A DNA stretch of 64,000 nt from Synanceia verrucosa (GCA_029721515.1 CM056550.1:16987119-17051118); one strand, 5' to 3'. Shown: positions 33,538 to 47,481, counted from the stretch's first letter. Made by a program: numbers and translations. Notes: generated from the letters alone by a model not told the origin.

Positions 33538-36500
33538 AAGACAGAAACCAGTAGTCATGGAAACGCCCATAACAACATGCACTATTAGTTTCTTGCTCTA
33601 TCAAAGCTTTCAGCAGAGCACAGCGTTAGCCTGACCTTACCGTAGCTTTGATATGAGCCAGAAGTTTTCAGCTGACCAACATAGGGTAGAGTAACATCAG
33701 TTGGGCTAATCTAGTAGCAATCTGCTATTAGCCAACACAGACTACAGTTAGCATAACATTAGCAGGGCTGGCAGACTAGCATAGCATTCCTGGAGCTACA
33801 TTAAGGTCTAGTTGTGTCTAGATGGTAACCCTGGACTTTTTTTTGTTGTTTAAGCCACAATGAGCCATTTATATAAAATAATAGTTTATCTGCCTGTATG
33901 TAACATAGTGTTCACTGTTTATCGTCATCATCACAGTTTGTGTAATCGTTAAGATTAAGCATGTTTTCAGTCATAACAGGGCATGAAGCTAAGACAACAC
34001 TAGTTGTCAAGCTGTAATAGTATTCAGGGAAGTTCAAGCAGAATAGATATTCAAACCTCCAGGAGAGCAGCCCAGTGCTGCCAGTCTGTTAGACCAAATC
34101 AAGGTGGTAATAGAAAGAAGAGGTGATGATTTCAGTCCTTAGGTGGATCTAAACTGACTCAGGGTCAGTGCTGTTGAACCTGACAGAGCTGACATGCAGA
34201 GAAATAGAGCAGCAAGTGAACATTTTTATTTGTATTCACTAAACCTCTCAGTTCGCTTGACCTCCCGTCAGAAACTGTGAATGATGGGTTTAAATGATTC
34301 CTCTGATTTATGATGCCTGGATTCCTGCTTCCTCTCCCCGCTCTTTGCTTTAATATGACGGCTCGTCCAGAAAGTAGAGATGCGAGTGAACAGACTCTCC
34401 AGTCTGGGTCGGGTCCAGCCAGAACAAAACTTGTGGTTTTCTGTTCGCATGAAGTGGAGCTGGTCCACATTCTGGTGGGTAAAAATAATGAGAGGCTGAC
34501 CGGGACAGAGTGTGCGGTGAAGATGCCGAGGTGAGGACGGGAGCGTTGGAAAGGAGACAAGGGAGCAGGGAGCGAGGAAAAAGGAGTGGCAGGAAGGAAA
34601 AAAGGTCGACTGTTGATGGACGGGCCACACGCTCGCCATTATGAATTTATTTATCTGTCATCCATCCATCTATCTAAAGACATCACTGCTAAAGGTCCCA
34701 TTTTATTCTCCCGCAGAGTTAAACTATATCTGCAGAAATGAATGATGTGCATCAATGAAAACGCTGCAGAACAAAAGAAACTGGCTGCAGATCCTCAGAG
34801 GAGTTTCAGACCCAGTAGTGTGGCTCTGTCAGCTCTGCAAACTGTAAATGTCTGATCACAGTTACATTGAAAGCATCACGACTGGTCAGTTTTATAGATC
34901 ACTAAGATGCTTTTCACTGAAAGAGAGCTGCAGCTGCCAGAATGAAGCTTTGATCTCATTCCTGTTCTTTATGTGTGAAGGCTTTTGATGGCACCTTGGA
35001 CAAGTCAGCTAAATTAAATCATAGTCAACCTGAAATTAAATGAACTGTTAAATAGGCAGCACCTTTCTAGTCTTCCAATCATTGTTTTTAATTTTCACGG
35101 CACATGGACTGCTGGAAATGGTAATCAAACCACCAACCAGCTCCACAGCCACCCCATTTTGAATATATTTGGGTTTTTGAACAAAACATTAAAGCCAAAA
35201 CATTTGAGCATTTGACGTTCCTTAGGGAAAAAAAAAAAAACATTTCTCACTATTTTATGACATGCATCTCTAACACTTAATCCATTAAATAATCAACAAA
35301 GTGATTAATAATAATAAAAAAAATAAAGAGGCGCACGCGACAGCTGCTGACATTTCTTCTCTCCTGAACTTTTTGGCTCTCGCTCTGTTTTGGAACAAAA
35401 TCTTTCCTCCCGCTGACATTTCCTCCCTGCTCGTTCTCAAACAATACAAACAAATGAAAAACCATTATTATTTTATTTGCATGGCGATGCTGCATCTCTG
35501 TTATTATTAGGGAAATAGGCAAGGCGTTCGGCCAATTAAGTTTAATGAAGGTCATAACTGCCCCTTGAGGACATCCTATAACAGTTGATCAGGACAGGAG
35601 GGTCGACCAACTGACTGTACCTGCACAAACCAGGCTAACTATGTCGACCCCTTGACCTCATCATAGCCCGTCAGCGTGCCGCAAGCTAACAGCCGCCACC
35701 GCCGCCCTGCTGAGGGAGGCTGGACGCCACATAGTTTCCACTCACTCGTCCACTTCCACTTACACAAATAATTAAAGGGCATGTTTTTAAGGGGCTCTGA
35801 GTGGTCCTGGTGTCTTTGCAGCGGATCCTGCTGTCTGGTCTCAGCTGGTCTCTAATCAGAGGGAGCAGGGAGTCAGGTCACCGGCTGTTAACGGAACAAA
35901 CAGCGCCGACCCCGTTGCGATAGAGGCCACTAGTTTGGATCAAACCCGTTTGAGGGGAAAAAAAGGCCTTAAATTCCAAGCTGTTATGAGCAGGAAAACT
36001 TTGTCAGATACTGTTTCAGCATGATGGGAAAGTCATGTTCTTTGTTTTCATTCAGATTTTTTTTTCTTGAATGGTGATCATTGTGTTTACAAACTGCTGT
36101 TGTGTCTCTGCTGTATAACGTCTGCAAAGCATCATGGCCTAGTTTAAGAACCAATTACAGTGCAGATCACTGACTCTCACAAATACCTGCACCCATTGGG
36201 AACGCATTAGGAAGCAATGTGTTCATTCTTTCCGAACAGGGGTGATGCACTCGTCTGGTATGGGCGGTCGTGTTTGGTGGGCGACCTCGGCCAAACCCTT
36301 TTAGATGGGAAAGGAAGCAGAGCTCTGCTACTAGTTAGCATACATCTGTAGCTCCAGTGGACGGCCAGATAAACGCTGAGAAATGAAACACAGCAGCGGC
36401 TCACGGAAACACAACACGCCGTCCGTTTGCGTGTCTGGTTTCATCAACATGTGCAGGCGAGCCAAGGCGTGTTGCCGCCATGTGTCCATGTGTCCCGTCC

Positions 36501-38119
36501 ACACATTAGTGAGAGGAAATATCAGTCTGTTTAACCCGGCTAACCTGGCGCTGCTATGTCTGTTTACGCACCGACAGTGGCGAGCTCCGTAATTTAATTT
36601 TATTCTCCAGTTAAACACATGAGGAAAAGATGGCTACTTTACCCACAAATATGTTTCCGTCTCCCCCCCGACTGTCTTGGTTTGTTGGAGGACAGTTTCC
36701 AATTTAAATTTATTTTCACCAATTTGCGTCTCGAACAAACACCAGTCGTCGCCATTGCTCCCGAACATGTTGTTGTTGTTATCGTTTCGTCGTTTTCTCA
36801 CCTTTGGTTCTTTGCAGCGTCGTTACCAACGAGCTGAGCTTTGATCCTTGAGCTCTTTTTAGGCTCCTTATATAACCATGCAGATGGACAACCTACAGAT
36901 GTCCTTATGTCACCATGTCTTCCATGACCCGTACAAACACATCAGGCTTCCCTGCTGGGTGCTGCCGCACACTGTATGACCACACAAAAAGGCAGTTTGG
37001 TGGGAAATGCTGATCAAATCCAGATGCCTTTGAATCTCGTTCTGTCTCTCTTATACGTAAATGCTCACACACATCTGTAATAATGTGCAGTGTCATATTT
37101 TTCCATTCCCCCCGTATTTAGATCTCTTTAGTGCTTCAAGCTGCGTCATTTCCACGGTCAGCTTTAGATCCTGATGAAAGCCATCTTATCAAATATTTTA
37201 TCAGTCTTGTTGGAGTCCAGCACGAACTGCTTTATTTTGTCCACCTGTGCAAATTTAACCATGAGAAGTTTAATATCGCAAATCATTAACTTCTCTCATA
37301 TTCTGTACATTGTTATTTGCTCACTTTTTTACTTTCCTGTGGCTGTGCAAAGCATTTCTTAACCCTGTTTTTTCCCTTTTTTTTCCTCCCTGCGAGTGCT
37401 TCTTGGCCTGTGAGGTGTGCAGCCATACGAAGTGTTTAAAACCACCTGCTGGGAGCTAGTTAGCCATATACGCTAATTACATGGCAGACATGTTAAAAGC
37501 TTGTTAAAAACACTCGCACAGTCTGACGCTCTGAATTAAAGAGACCGCACTCCAGCGCTGCCAAACTCTGTCTCTATGTCTCGTGTCTTGTTCGACATCC
37601 AGCTGATGACGAGGGCAGGCTTTAAAAATGCAAACGCCGCCGACGGCAGGATGTTAGTCTTCCTGACTGAGATCTATTTCAGCTGCTGCAGCTCCACTTT
37701 GATTGTTTTCCCTTTTATTGTGAGCCGCCTTATTTTGGTGCAGAGAATCTCTCGTGAAAGAAAATTAGCTGCTAACTTTCTCAGGTTTCTGTAAATTAAT
37801 CGAGTTTGTGGAATAAATTGAGAAGCACGAGTGGAACCAGGGGGATGGAAAATGCAAAATTTACTTCCCTGGCTCTGAAAAACACGCCGTTCATACAGTG
37901 GTTACATATCAGTGATTATACAATGTGCAGAGTGTCATCAGGTGTCTCACCTGTGCTCGTCTCAGGTTGTCCACGTGTGGCGTCTCAGTGTGTTTGCACA
38001 GCTGGCTGCACACACACAGTCTGAGCATGGGTAGTGGCGTTAAAAAAGCATCATTACAACTTTATAACCAGGAAATTATGTGGATCTTTAAGGAGATTTG
38101 CCTTTTGAAGACTTAACTC
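33538..38119. other. gene-free DNA
   Basis: No gene recognised. Overlapping minus-strand frames at 34165-34640 have no domain. The segment at about 35520-35740 is unique and CpG-richer. GCTAGC/TTAGC-rich sequence lies at 33630-33790. Confidence 0.3.
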
Positions 38120-38243
38120 TTAACTCTTTGAGTGCCATTGACATGGAGGCTGGCACAAGGGGGCGCTCCCAGGCACCCTGAGAGTAATTTTGGGGCCTCT
38201 GGAAAATGTAGTCAGAACATACGGAGACAGTATACGCCACAGT
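38120..38243 (+). mobile_element. TTAA-flanked MITE, copy 4 (truncated)
   Basis: Starts with a perfect end, TTAACTCTTTGAGTGCCA, and matches copy 1 through 'AGTATACGCCACAG', then stops. The right two-thirds are lost. The end is preceded by another TTAACTC. Confidence 0.65.
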
Positions 38244-39896
38244 AAACTGTATTACTACCCGATCCCTTCCTGTCTGATCTGTACTGAGCAAGACTTGTTA
38301 CGTATTTTTATTATCAATAATCGATCAATCATCTTTTGGATCATGTTATGCAGGACTGATCGGTGTAACGCAGAGATTAAGAGCTTAATATTTTCACTGG
38401 AAGGTTTGACAGCATTCATTGTCTTTATGTATCTGATTGGGGTCGGCACTCTGTTCTGAGAATCTACTGGGAAACAAAACATCTTCAAGTGCTGTATGAA
38501 TGTTTAAACAAAAACCGTCCCGAGGACTGAAATCCAGTAGCTCTAGAACCCAGAGGCACCTGACTTCCTGCAGATGGGAACGTGTTCGTGGCGCTGAAGT
38601 GTCGACCTGTTTGTGTGAAGCTCCAGTACAACATGAAGCCACATTCCAGGGAGCGGCCGGGTTTAATTTTGGACATTTATAAGCAAATCTGATTGAGAAC
38701 AGAACGTGAACGGATGAGGGACATTGTATCCTGCCATGCGTGTTGTATTTGTCACAGTGTTATTTCATGCTTCTGACTGGAATGATCCTGAAACGGTCTT
38801 TGATGTCCTGACATTGTGTCTTCATGGGCTGTTAAAGCTGGATAGCCAGAGTCTCCCTGTCAGCACAGGGTATCACAACCACGCATTCGACGGTAAAATG
38901 TTCCCGAGCACATCCACAATTTGGAAATGTCCTGGGAAAAGATAAGAACGTGCAACCTTTCCAGCATCTGCTTCTACCTGGACTGGTGAAATCAGCGCTC
39001 GTAGGTGTGTTTTTGTGCCTGTGTGAGTGGGTATCGCTCTGGAATTCAAGCTTCCCTCGTAGGAATGTGGCTTTAATTAGGTCCGCTGGATGAGTCAGGA
39101 GCGCTCGGCCCTCTGATAACTGTTGTTCTAATGCCAAATTCTTTCCTTTGTGTTCAGTTCTAAATGCGTCCGTGAATGAGCCAAATGACATTTCCTTTAC
39201 CTGCAGTTCAGGTGCAGCAGTCTTCATCAGTTTGGGTCCTAAAAGGTACCTTTCCTTCCAGGAAACATCTGAGAGGAGGTTACAGTCAACCACAAGCCTG
39301 CAGACTGCTAGCTGCTCACTTAGAAACAAATCCTGTTGTCATCGGGATCAGGAACAGAAATTTCTCTGTCAATGCTTCTCTAAACAGAAGTTCTGTTGCC
39401 AATAAGAAGACATGTTTGTTTTGTGTATGAACCCACATACGCATCACAGGTTGATGTGTCACCGGCTGTCACGCTGCCACGTGTCGACATGTCTTGACAA
39501 GTGTGACCGTGCACAAAAGCACCAGTTTTGTTTATGTCTGCTTCCTGGTTTGGCACATCCCAGCTACTGTGCCTTCATGGTGAGGCGTCCGAGAGGGAAG
39601 TACAACCACTCAATTTGGAGACCCTTTCTCTTCTTTCTCTTCTTCCTAGTTACAACTCATTAACCCTTCATGAGTTATGTCTCAGCAGGAAGTGGCTCCA
39701 AACTGGCCTCCAATATCTCCAGCTTGTTTGGTCCAGATCGCTCAGGTCTGGTGGGACCCGTCATCAAGATTGAGAACAAAGTGAGAAGCGTCACTCACTG
39801 CTGATCACTTTGGCCATAAGAAGACAAACATAGCTGGTAAAACAGAGCATTAATGTCTTTGCAGCAGCACTGGGAGCCTGGTGTTTGACCCTTCAT
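38244..39896. other. gene-free DNA
   Basis: No gene recognised. The 165-codon minus-strand frame at 38832-39329 has no domain or splice context. Confidence 0.3.
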
Positions 39897-40143
39897 GGTG
39901 CGTTCTAGCAGTACATGAATGTCGGAATTTCCAAGCTCCAAGTCGGAAGTCCGAAGTCGGATCTCCAACTCAGAAAGTCAGATTAATCTCACCAAGCAGA
40001 CATAGAATTCATGCTATCTGCTGCTGACGTTAACAGTAGCTACATGTTTTGTTGTTCGTTTGTAAGGCTGGCAGAGCTGGGAGCACTAAACTTTGACGTT
40101 ATGATGATCTGAACTCCAAGTTCTGACTTCCAGTGAACACACC
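39897..40143. mobile_element. short element with inverted ends
   Basis: A 247-bp segment with ends GGTGCGTTCT and TGAACACACC (inverted, about 8 of 9 bases). The inside has repeated 'GGAATTTCC / AAGTCGGAAGTCC / AAGTTCTGACTTCC' words, some mutually inverted. It resembles fish MITEs with GGTGCGTTC ends. A target duplication is not clear, so the superfamily is open. Confidence 0.5.
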
Positions 40144-40219
40144 ATAAGGCAAACTCTCAGTTTTCAGGGTCCTAAAGAGGAACTGGTAGCTGCCTGTTGA
40201 TCATCATCAGACCATTGTC

Positions 40220-40430
40220 TAGCATGTCTATCATGATAAAGCCCAAATTACACAAAAATAACTTGGTGAGTTGACAATAATAATAATAATAAAATAATAC
40301 TAAATGAATTTTGATGATAACCTTGATTAAAGCCCAAATTACACAAAAAATAATTTATTGAGGTATGGAAAAAAAAAAAAGTATCCTTCTAGAAGCGCTA
40401 TTGAAACAAAGGTACTATACCCAGCCCTAT
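40220..40430. repeat. decayed repeat with direct duplication
   Basis: TAAAGCCCAAATTACACAAA occurs twice 92 bp apart (about 40236 and 40328). An (AAT)n run lies between them. The right end, GGTACTATACCCAGCCCTA, looks like the inverted end of a TAGGGCTGGG-type MITE, but no left end is visible. Confidence 0.35.
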
Positions 40431-43400
40431 ACTCCGGTGTCATGGTGATGAGAATGTTTTATGCATGTGTTAAAATCTGCACTTTTATTGATAACTAATT
40501 TTGGTACTACAGACATCATTTAAATTTCAGTAATTTATTTTGGTGCTATTTCTGTTATTTTATTTAAATTTTGTTTGTCATGCCACCATGGCAGCTGTTC
40601 TGCAGTAAACTTGTCAGATTTGCAATTTGTTTAATTTTGGATACTTTTTGAACATTCATGAATATCTCCATCTCCACAATATCATTCCATATCACCATTA
40701 AATTAGTTTAACATTACAATTTAAGAAACAGAAGAATATAGGAAATTCACTGACGTTCAGTTTCACCTCCATCAGTCTCCCGATACTGTTTCCTATGGCA
40801 ACGAAAACTCAGAAGTAATTTGCCTCTCGTCAAAGCAGCAAAGTGCACTGAGACATGAGGACTGAAAGGGAAATGATCTAATCCACTTCCCTCTGTAATA
40901 TTTACTCATTTACAGAATCAATACTGCTGGCAGGAATAAAAGAGATTCCACATCCAGAGGTTCACCATTTACATTTCCAACATCTGAACAAGAACAGTTT
41001 GACCGGCGGCCTCTGATGGTGTAGATGACCTCTGCTCGACCTCCGTCCATCACCTTGGTGTAATCCCACAGCTGAGTCCAGTCACCGGGAGATAACACAG
41101 CTGCACCGAGCTAAAAATAATCTCAGAGGATTAAATCTGGGCTGTTATAAAATCAAGATGCGTCCGTGACTTCAGTCTCATCTTCAGCTGTCCATTTTTA
41201 ATCATCCCAATCAAAACAAGCAGCGGTGTGAAGCCCAGCGCTCTTCCTCACCCTCCTTTCATGTCTCCTCTTGCCTTGTTTTCCGTCCAATCTCACTTGA
41301 TCGGAATAATTTCTGCACTTTTTCCTGTTTCCTGTTTGGATATCTGGCCTGCTGTGTTAACCACTACAATTACTCAAAGAGTGTTGTTGGGAATGTATTG
41401 GAAAAGCGTGGGGAGGGGGAGGAGGTGGCAGCTGATAGCATGACGGAGGTGCGTAAACGGATGATCCCGTTGTTGCCTGGGAAAAGTACAACAAACAAAC
41501 CCGTGGAAAAAGATGTTGTTTACACTCGCAGACAAAACCCTTTTTTCATGTCTTCTGTTCGAAATACCAGCAGACGTGTTCGATGACAAAAGGTGTTAAA
41601 CGCTGGATTTCCTGGTAGAGGGAATATTTGGAAAGTGGACATGGAAAATGGGCCGATTTTTCCACTCGCCTATCACACCTGATTTATTTGAGATATTCCT
41701 GGAAAGTCTTGCCACTGCTGCTCTCTCTGCCTTTTAATCACACACCACACAAACACTTCTGAGGCCGCCGAAGCATATTTCCAGATATTAACACGACCGC
41801 AAGAGGAAATGGTTATGATCAAAAATAATAATAAAGTTTACAGAAGAGGGTGGAAAAACAGCCAAATTAGACCCAGCTGGAACGTTGACAATTGGCTGCT
41901 GCTGTGCAGGCCGTGTGGTCGGAGGAGTCGCTGTGTTTCTCTGGTCTGCTGGACTTTTTTTCTGGTGTTGCATTACAACAAACATATTGATCAGTTTTTG
42001 GCCACGAGATGGACGAGCAGTACAAAACAACCTGATGGTCACAGTTTCTGTGTCCAGCTATAACAGTCATGTTTTCTGCTTTTAGCTTTGAACACGTGTA
42101 ACTTTTTTCACGTTCATTTAAAGTGCGTAAGGTCAGCCGCCGTTGAAGCTCAACACGTCTTTATAAAGACGCTTTCTGAAGGCTCTGCCATTCCTAATCC
42201 ACCCCAGGCATTATCAATCTTCTAAGTCACACCAACGGAGGTTCGGAGGGAGAAAATGTTCTTTTGATGAGCGTCCAGATCCGACAGAAGACCAGACACA
42301 ATCTGGAAGACGATACGTTTCACTTTTTTCACTTAAGAGACTGACGATGTGAGTTTGACCTGGATTTAAAAGGACTCATGGACCCTGAAGATGGTCTGAT
42401 TGTGCTGGATGAGTCGCTTAAACCTGGTTGACAACAAGGTTTCCATTATTTATGTAGTTTTCACGTAGCAATCTTCCTGACCTGGCTTCATGTTTTCAGG
42501 TTGTCTCTCCTGATATCTCAGGAATTTGTACGAATTCTGCACAAACAAGAACTGATTTTTGGTGGTCAGAGGTCACAGTGATGCTTATGCTAAATATAAC
42601 AGGACGTTTTGGATGTAATCTGCAGCTTGGCTGGTTGGCAGAGGCATGAAACCACGAGGTTGTAATCCTAATTCATCATCAGTGTCAAAATATAAATATA
42701 TGGTTAACTGCACACTTTATTGTTACAGTAGGGAGGGACTGTTCGTTTTTGGGTGTTAGCTTTTCTTTGTTGGTTTCCCTTCAACACTCGCCAAGGAAGG
42801 AAGCAGTTTGGTGGGATCAGATGGTCGGCTCTACCCGGTGCACTGTGGGCATTGATTCCCAGGCATTTGATTGGTGCACCCAGGGAAGTGACGAGTGCTC
42901 CATTGTCCTGATAGATGAGTTGGTTCCTGAACGACATGACCTCATTCCCTCTCCAGGGAGAGGTCCCGAGCAGAACGGCGGGGTGTTGAAGACACACCTT
43001 ACCATGCTTAATGTGTAATAATCATAAATACGAGTTATTATTATCACACTATTCAGTGGGTTGTGTTTGTTTTCCAGCGTCCTGTCGCTGCCTGCAGACG
43101 GACAGATGATGGTGACCATTCTGCTCCCGGCTTTTAAAACGAATCGATTGTGTCGACGCATCAATTAGAGATGGCAGCCTGCGAGGAGTCCAGCAGAGCT
43201 TTACGAGGCCTGGCTGAGTGGAAAGGGAGGTGAGTGCTGCGAATTCAGACTAGAACATTATCACCTCTGGCCCCAGGGGACCGGGTCAATGAGCGGCGCT
43301 GCCGACTCCCAGAGGTCGAACCTGTTCAGGAGCTCAGCGGTGGCCCAGGAGGCTGAGCGCCATGTGATGCTGAGGGCACGTGTCGGCAACATCAGCACCT

Positions 43401-44844
43401 CCCAGACATGACCCGGCCTACCTGTTTATCCCTTTAACGCGTTTGTACATGCACACACTTGGATCACTGTTTTTGTGTCGGAAAAAAAAAATCCAACTGT
43501 TTCTTAAAGTGGAATCTCAGCTCTCCACTCTTTCAACACCGCGGCATGCTTCTTTGTTTTTTTTTTTTTAAATTGATAGACTTTTGTATTTGACAGAGTA
43601 TTCCTTTCATAACATTTCCATAATTTTAATATAATATTCATGTAAAATATTAAAATGTTTCCCTTTGATGAAGAGAACAGCATCTATTGACAACTTTCTT
43701 TGTCTCTTGAGAAAAAAAAAATATTTTTACAAATTAAAAACATATTTTAAAAATAATAAAGAAAAGAGAAAAAGTGGCTGGTTTGATAAGAACTCACTTA
43801 AAACTGAGATGTAAATGTTTTTAATACATTTTTATGTTTGCAGTGGACAAAACTTAACATTAACTCAGCAAAAAAATAAATGACTTTTTTTTCCAATATT
43901 TAGACCTTAAAAAAGACACAATATGATTTAGAAAATATTTTAGTTTCTAAAAATAAAATAATAATAATAATGATTAATCAGCAGGATTCCCACTGGTTTC
44001 ACATGAAGCTGTTGGAGCTTCAGTTTATTGCTCATTGATAAATGCCATCGTGCTGTTTTCAATAAGTCGAGAGGGAAAAGAGTTGACTTCACTGAAGCAG
44101 CGGTATCAAAAACATGATTCATGTTGTCCATAGGCACAGCTAACGACACACAGCAGCAGCCAAGCGGAAAAAGCTGCCCTTGTTTTCCAGATAGAAATAG
44201 GAAATAAACTTCCGACCTTTAACAGCGGAGGGAAAGAAAATAAAGACAAGAAGGAGACGACCAACAGAAATAAACAAAGCAACAACGTAGTAACGGTGAC
44301 GTGTGTGGTCATGTGATGCTGCAAAATCAACACAGACAATGTGACTTTATCACATGTTAATACTTTAATTGGTTGATTTTTATTATTGAAGGCCAACAAA
44401 GATACAAAGAAAGATGCAGAAGAGCAGCTGTTTATGATGTGACGGAAAGAATTAATCTAATTCATGTCATCAGGAACCAAAATAATACTAGATTAAAGAC
44501 TTGTTTAGTGTTCCCACTCATCCTGGAAAGCAGTCAGTTTCCATTGAAATTATGATCAAAGTGCACGTCAACTAGCCTCCTCAGGTAGCATGTTATTACA
44601 CATATACATATTATTATAAATTTGACATCATTACCAGTGAACTTCACTGACAGTAACACACATCACCACGGTAGCGTGTTGTTCAAGCTGAGCCTGTTTG
44701 TAACAGCTACTGAACCATATTTAAACGTTATCTATGCTCCACCTGTCTGCTCCAGTATTAATGTGTGAAGATTAAATGTGGCGTTGTGCTGGATGAATAG
44801 AGTGAAAACAGTGAGGTTTAATAACCAGGGTCTCCATCGTGGTT
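40431..44844. other. gene-free DNA
   Basis: No gene recognised. A fish-type repeat fragment lies at 42480-42590, T- and A-runs at 43480-43990, and a GC-richer unique segment at about 43170-43400. Confidence 0.3.
42480..42590 (+). repeat. dispersed fish-type repeat fragment
   Basis: Contains 'TGATATCTCAGGAATTTGTA' and 'TTTTTGGTGGTCAGAGGTCA' followed by CAGTGATG, words of a common teleost repeat of unknown class. Degraded. Confidence 0.35.
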
Positions 44845-45020
44845 TGGCATGTTAGCATGCTGTTATTTGCTAATTAGCACTCATTCATAATCAATTATTG
44901 AAATTCATCCAGTGACGCCAGAGGTAAAGTCATTCAGATTCATCTTCTGTGCATCATGAATGTCTGCATGAAAGTTCATGTCAAGACCTTTGTTCTGACA
45001 TCAGCATCTGCAGAGCCACA
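44845..45020 (+). repeat. dispersed fish-type repeat fragment
   Basis: CATGTTAGCATGCTGTTATT and TGCTAATTAGCACTCA match the family with better copies at 50930 and 53936. The right part has decayed (GACGCCAGAGG in place of GGCGCTAGAGG). Confidence 0.35.
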
Positions 45021-47275
45021 AAAAGTTCCCTGATGTAACTCCTGTTCTATGAGTGGCTGTCATGTGATTGGCTAGTGAGTGCTCTTAATGTAGATTACAT
45101 TTTGACTTGCCTCTCCATCTAGCTGTTTCATTTATTAGCAGTTATCAAATAACAACAAAGACCAACATTAGGTTGTGTTTAATCTTTATTTAAGTCAATG
45201 AATCTGAAGTTTCGCCCTTGTCCTCCAGCGCCCTTTTCTAAGAGAAGTGAATTCCTTTCTTAAGCTTCAGCTCTTAAACTTTGTTTTTACCTGTCCGATC
45301 CTGAGCATGTGCAACTCTTGAGTTACTTCCATCATCGGCTCAGAAAAATAATAGATTTAAGTCATTTTTATCACTTTACCAGCCTGACATGACTTTTACT
45401 TTCCCCTGATCTGCCTTGTCAGGTAAACACAGTACTTTTTATTGTGTGTAGTTGTAATACAGGTCAAAATTATTTAATTAAGACTAGAACGATGTTCAGC
45501 GTCCACATGTTTTAACTGTGGCATCAGACTAAATGCAGACTTGAGATTTGAACTCGACTCTTGACTTGTTGTTTGGACGTGAGTTACGTTCATGATGTCT
45601 GAACGTTTGAATTCCTGCCCTCGTTTTGTTCGCCATCGGCACATTTTAGGAGTTGTTTTTCACTGCCGTGGATCATTTTTCAGGTTCTCTACCAGATCAT
45701 TGTCTTCTTTTCTTTGGAGTCTAGTTTCAAATCCAGCAGCAGAGCAGGTAACGTCCAAAAAGCATCCTCACTTACGTAATTTTGTTCAATTCCTCAGAAT
45801 AACATGGGGCATGTGCTTGGACCCTGATCTGATTTAAACTGATTTATTGGAAGTGAGCAATGACTCAGATTTTCCTTCATGTGTGAGAGATCTACAGTAC
45901 TTCCTCTGCAGAAGGGTGGTCTTGTGTGTTGTGCTGCGTGGCGTCCGCCCAGATATGGCTGGATTTATTCCATCACATAACTCTGATGATGTAAAGTCTG
46001 CTCGGCCAGAGCGAAGCAGGACTCTAAGGTGATATTCCTCATGACATGATGTGGTTTTGTGGTTCTGGGAAGGCGTTCAGATCAAACGGGGGAGAATACA
46101 GACCAGTAAGATACGACCAGCAGGACCGAGTCTGGACTCTGAGCTCAGCTGTGAGGGCCCCGACCTCCTCCGTCTGGAGAAGAGGGTCAGTGCCAGGGGC
46201 CTAATCCATTTCTGTGGCCCCTCTCTTCAGGGGCTGTTGTCAGGCCTCAGGGTAGGCAACTGTATCAACACGGCCTGGGGCTCCGCGGGGTCCCGTTCAC
46301 TCAGAACCCCTCTGAACGGTCTCCGGAGCCGACTGTGAACATCCAGCAAACACAGGGACAAACAGCGGACGCTGAATAACTATCGCCATCAGCTTCTTTT
46401 GGAGTCGAGAATGGAGGTCAGAATTGTCTGGAAAGAAAGCCTCAAATACAGTCAGAATTTATAATGCTGGAAACAGAATGTACACCAGAAATAAAGCAGA
46501 AATAACCAGCCTGATTATATATCCGTTACCACTCGCTATGCTCATTAACGGTGTGATGATGGGAAAAAGTCCTAACTTGCTTATAATTAATCCTAATAAT
46601 CTGTGACACTGATAACTCACATTTAATGACCTTATAGTTGATGAGGATGTTTCACCACATGCTTTGTGAACATGAGTTTCTGTTTTCGTCCCATCTTCGT
46701 ATTTAATGTCTCTAGTTGACATAACACCAGCGGGGGGTGGAGGCGGTGTTTTTACTTCCACATGTTGGAAAAGAAAGTCTGTCATCACGGCGGCATGGTG
46801 ACAATAAAAATGACATGGTGGCCTAAACACACAGTCGGAGCGACTTGACGGCCATCTTGTGTGTTGTGGCAACATGTTGGCCTCCTTCCTCTGCAGACGT
46901 ATTTTGGAAACCCTCATATTGTGAAATTGTGAGTGTGGTGTGGTGCATCCCAACAGCACAATTATACCTGCATTTATATTGGACTGAGTATTATCTGCTG
47001 GGGGATTTTATTCTGAAAGGGGGACTGATGTTGAAGAGCCTTTTAAAATATTGGGTGGATCACCATTAAACAATGATTTTGGTTGTGTTTTCCTAGTACC
47101 AGACGTGTTTTACTGTCCTGCACAGTCTTGATTCTGCCTCGCTCCCTGCAGCATCACGGTGTTTGGTCTGGTTCTGGAGTTTCCGGCGAGCATGACTTCA
47201 CCTAACGACATCATTGAGAATTACTATATAGAAACAGCCACCTTCTCAGTCATGGAGGTCAATATAGAGGCATTA
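45021..47275. other. gene-free DNA
   Basis: No gene recognised. The plus-strand frame at 46051-46338 lies in GC-richer unique sequence but has no identifiable domain. Confidence 0.3.
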
Positions 47276-47481
47276 GTTTCATCAAAATCACCACTTTTTG
47301 GCCAGATTCTGTTTGTTTTGCTCTCTAATCTCAATCATCTCCACTTCCTGCTTTGATCTCTGTGGTGTATACCGTCTCTTTATGCCCTGACTACAAATCC
47401 CAGAAACCCCAAAATTACTCACAGGCTGTGTGAGAGCATCCTCTTGTGCCAGCTGCCGTGTCATGGCACTCAAAGAGTTAA
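47276..47481 (-). mobile_element. TTAA-flanked MITE, copy 5 (truncated)
   Basis: Keeps the right part of copies 2 and 3 ('CCAGATTCTGTTTGTTTTGC', 'GTGGTGTATACCGTCTCTTT') and a perfect right end, GGCACTCAAAGAGTTAA. The left half is missing. Confidence 0.7.

Noticed and set aside
34165..34640. Three overlapping minus-strand frames of 92 to 131 codons
   Set aside because: No domain, no shared codon bias, no splice context. Expected by chance in a window this size.
38832..39329. Minus-strand frame of 165 codons
   Set aside because: The longest open frame in the desert, but composition is not protein-like across its length, no motif was found, and it has no promoter or splice signals. Kept out for lack of support.
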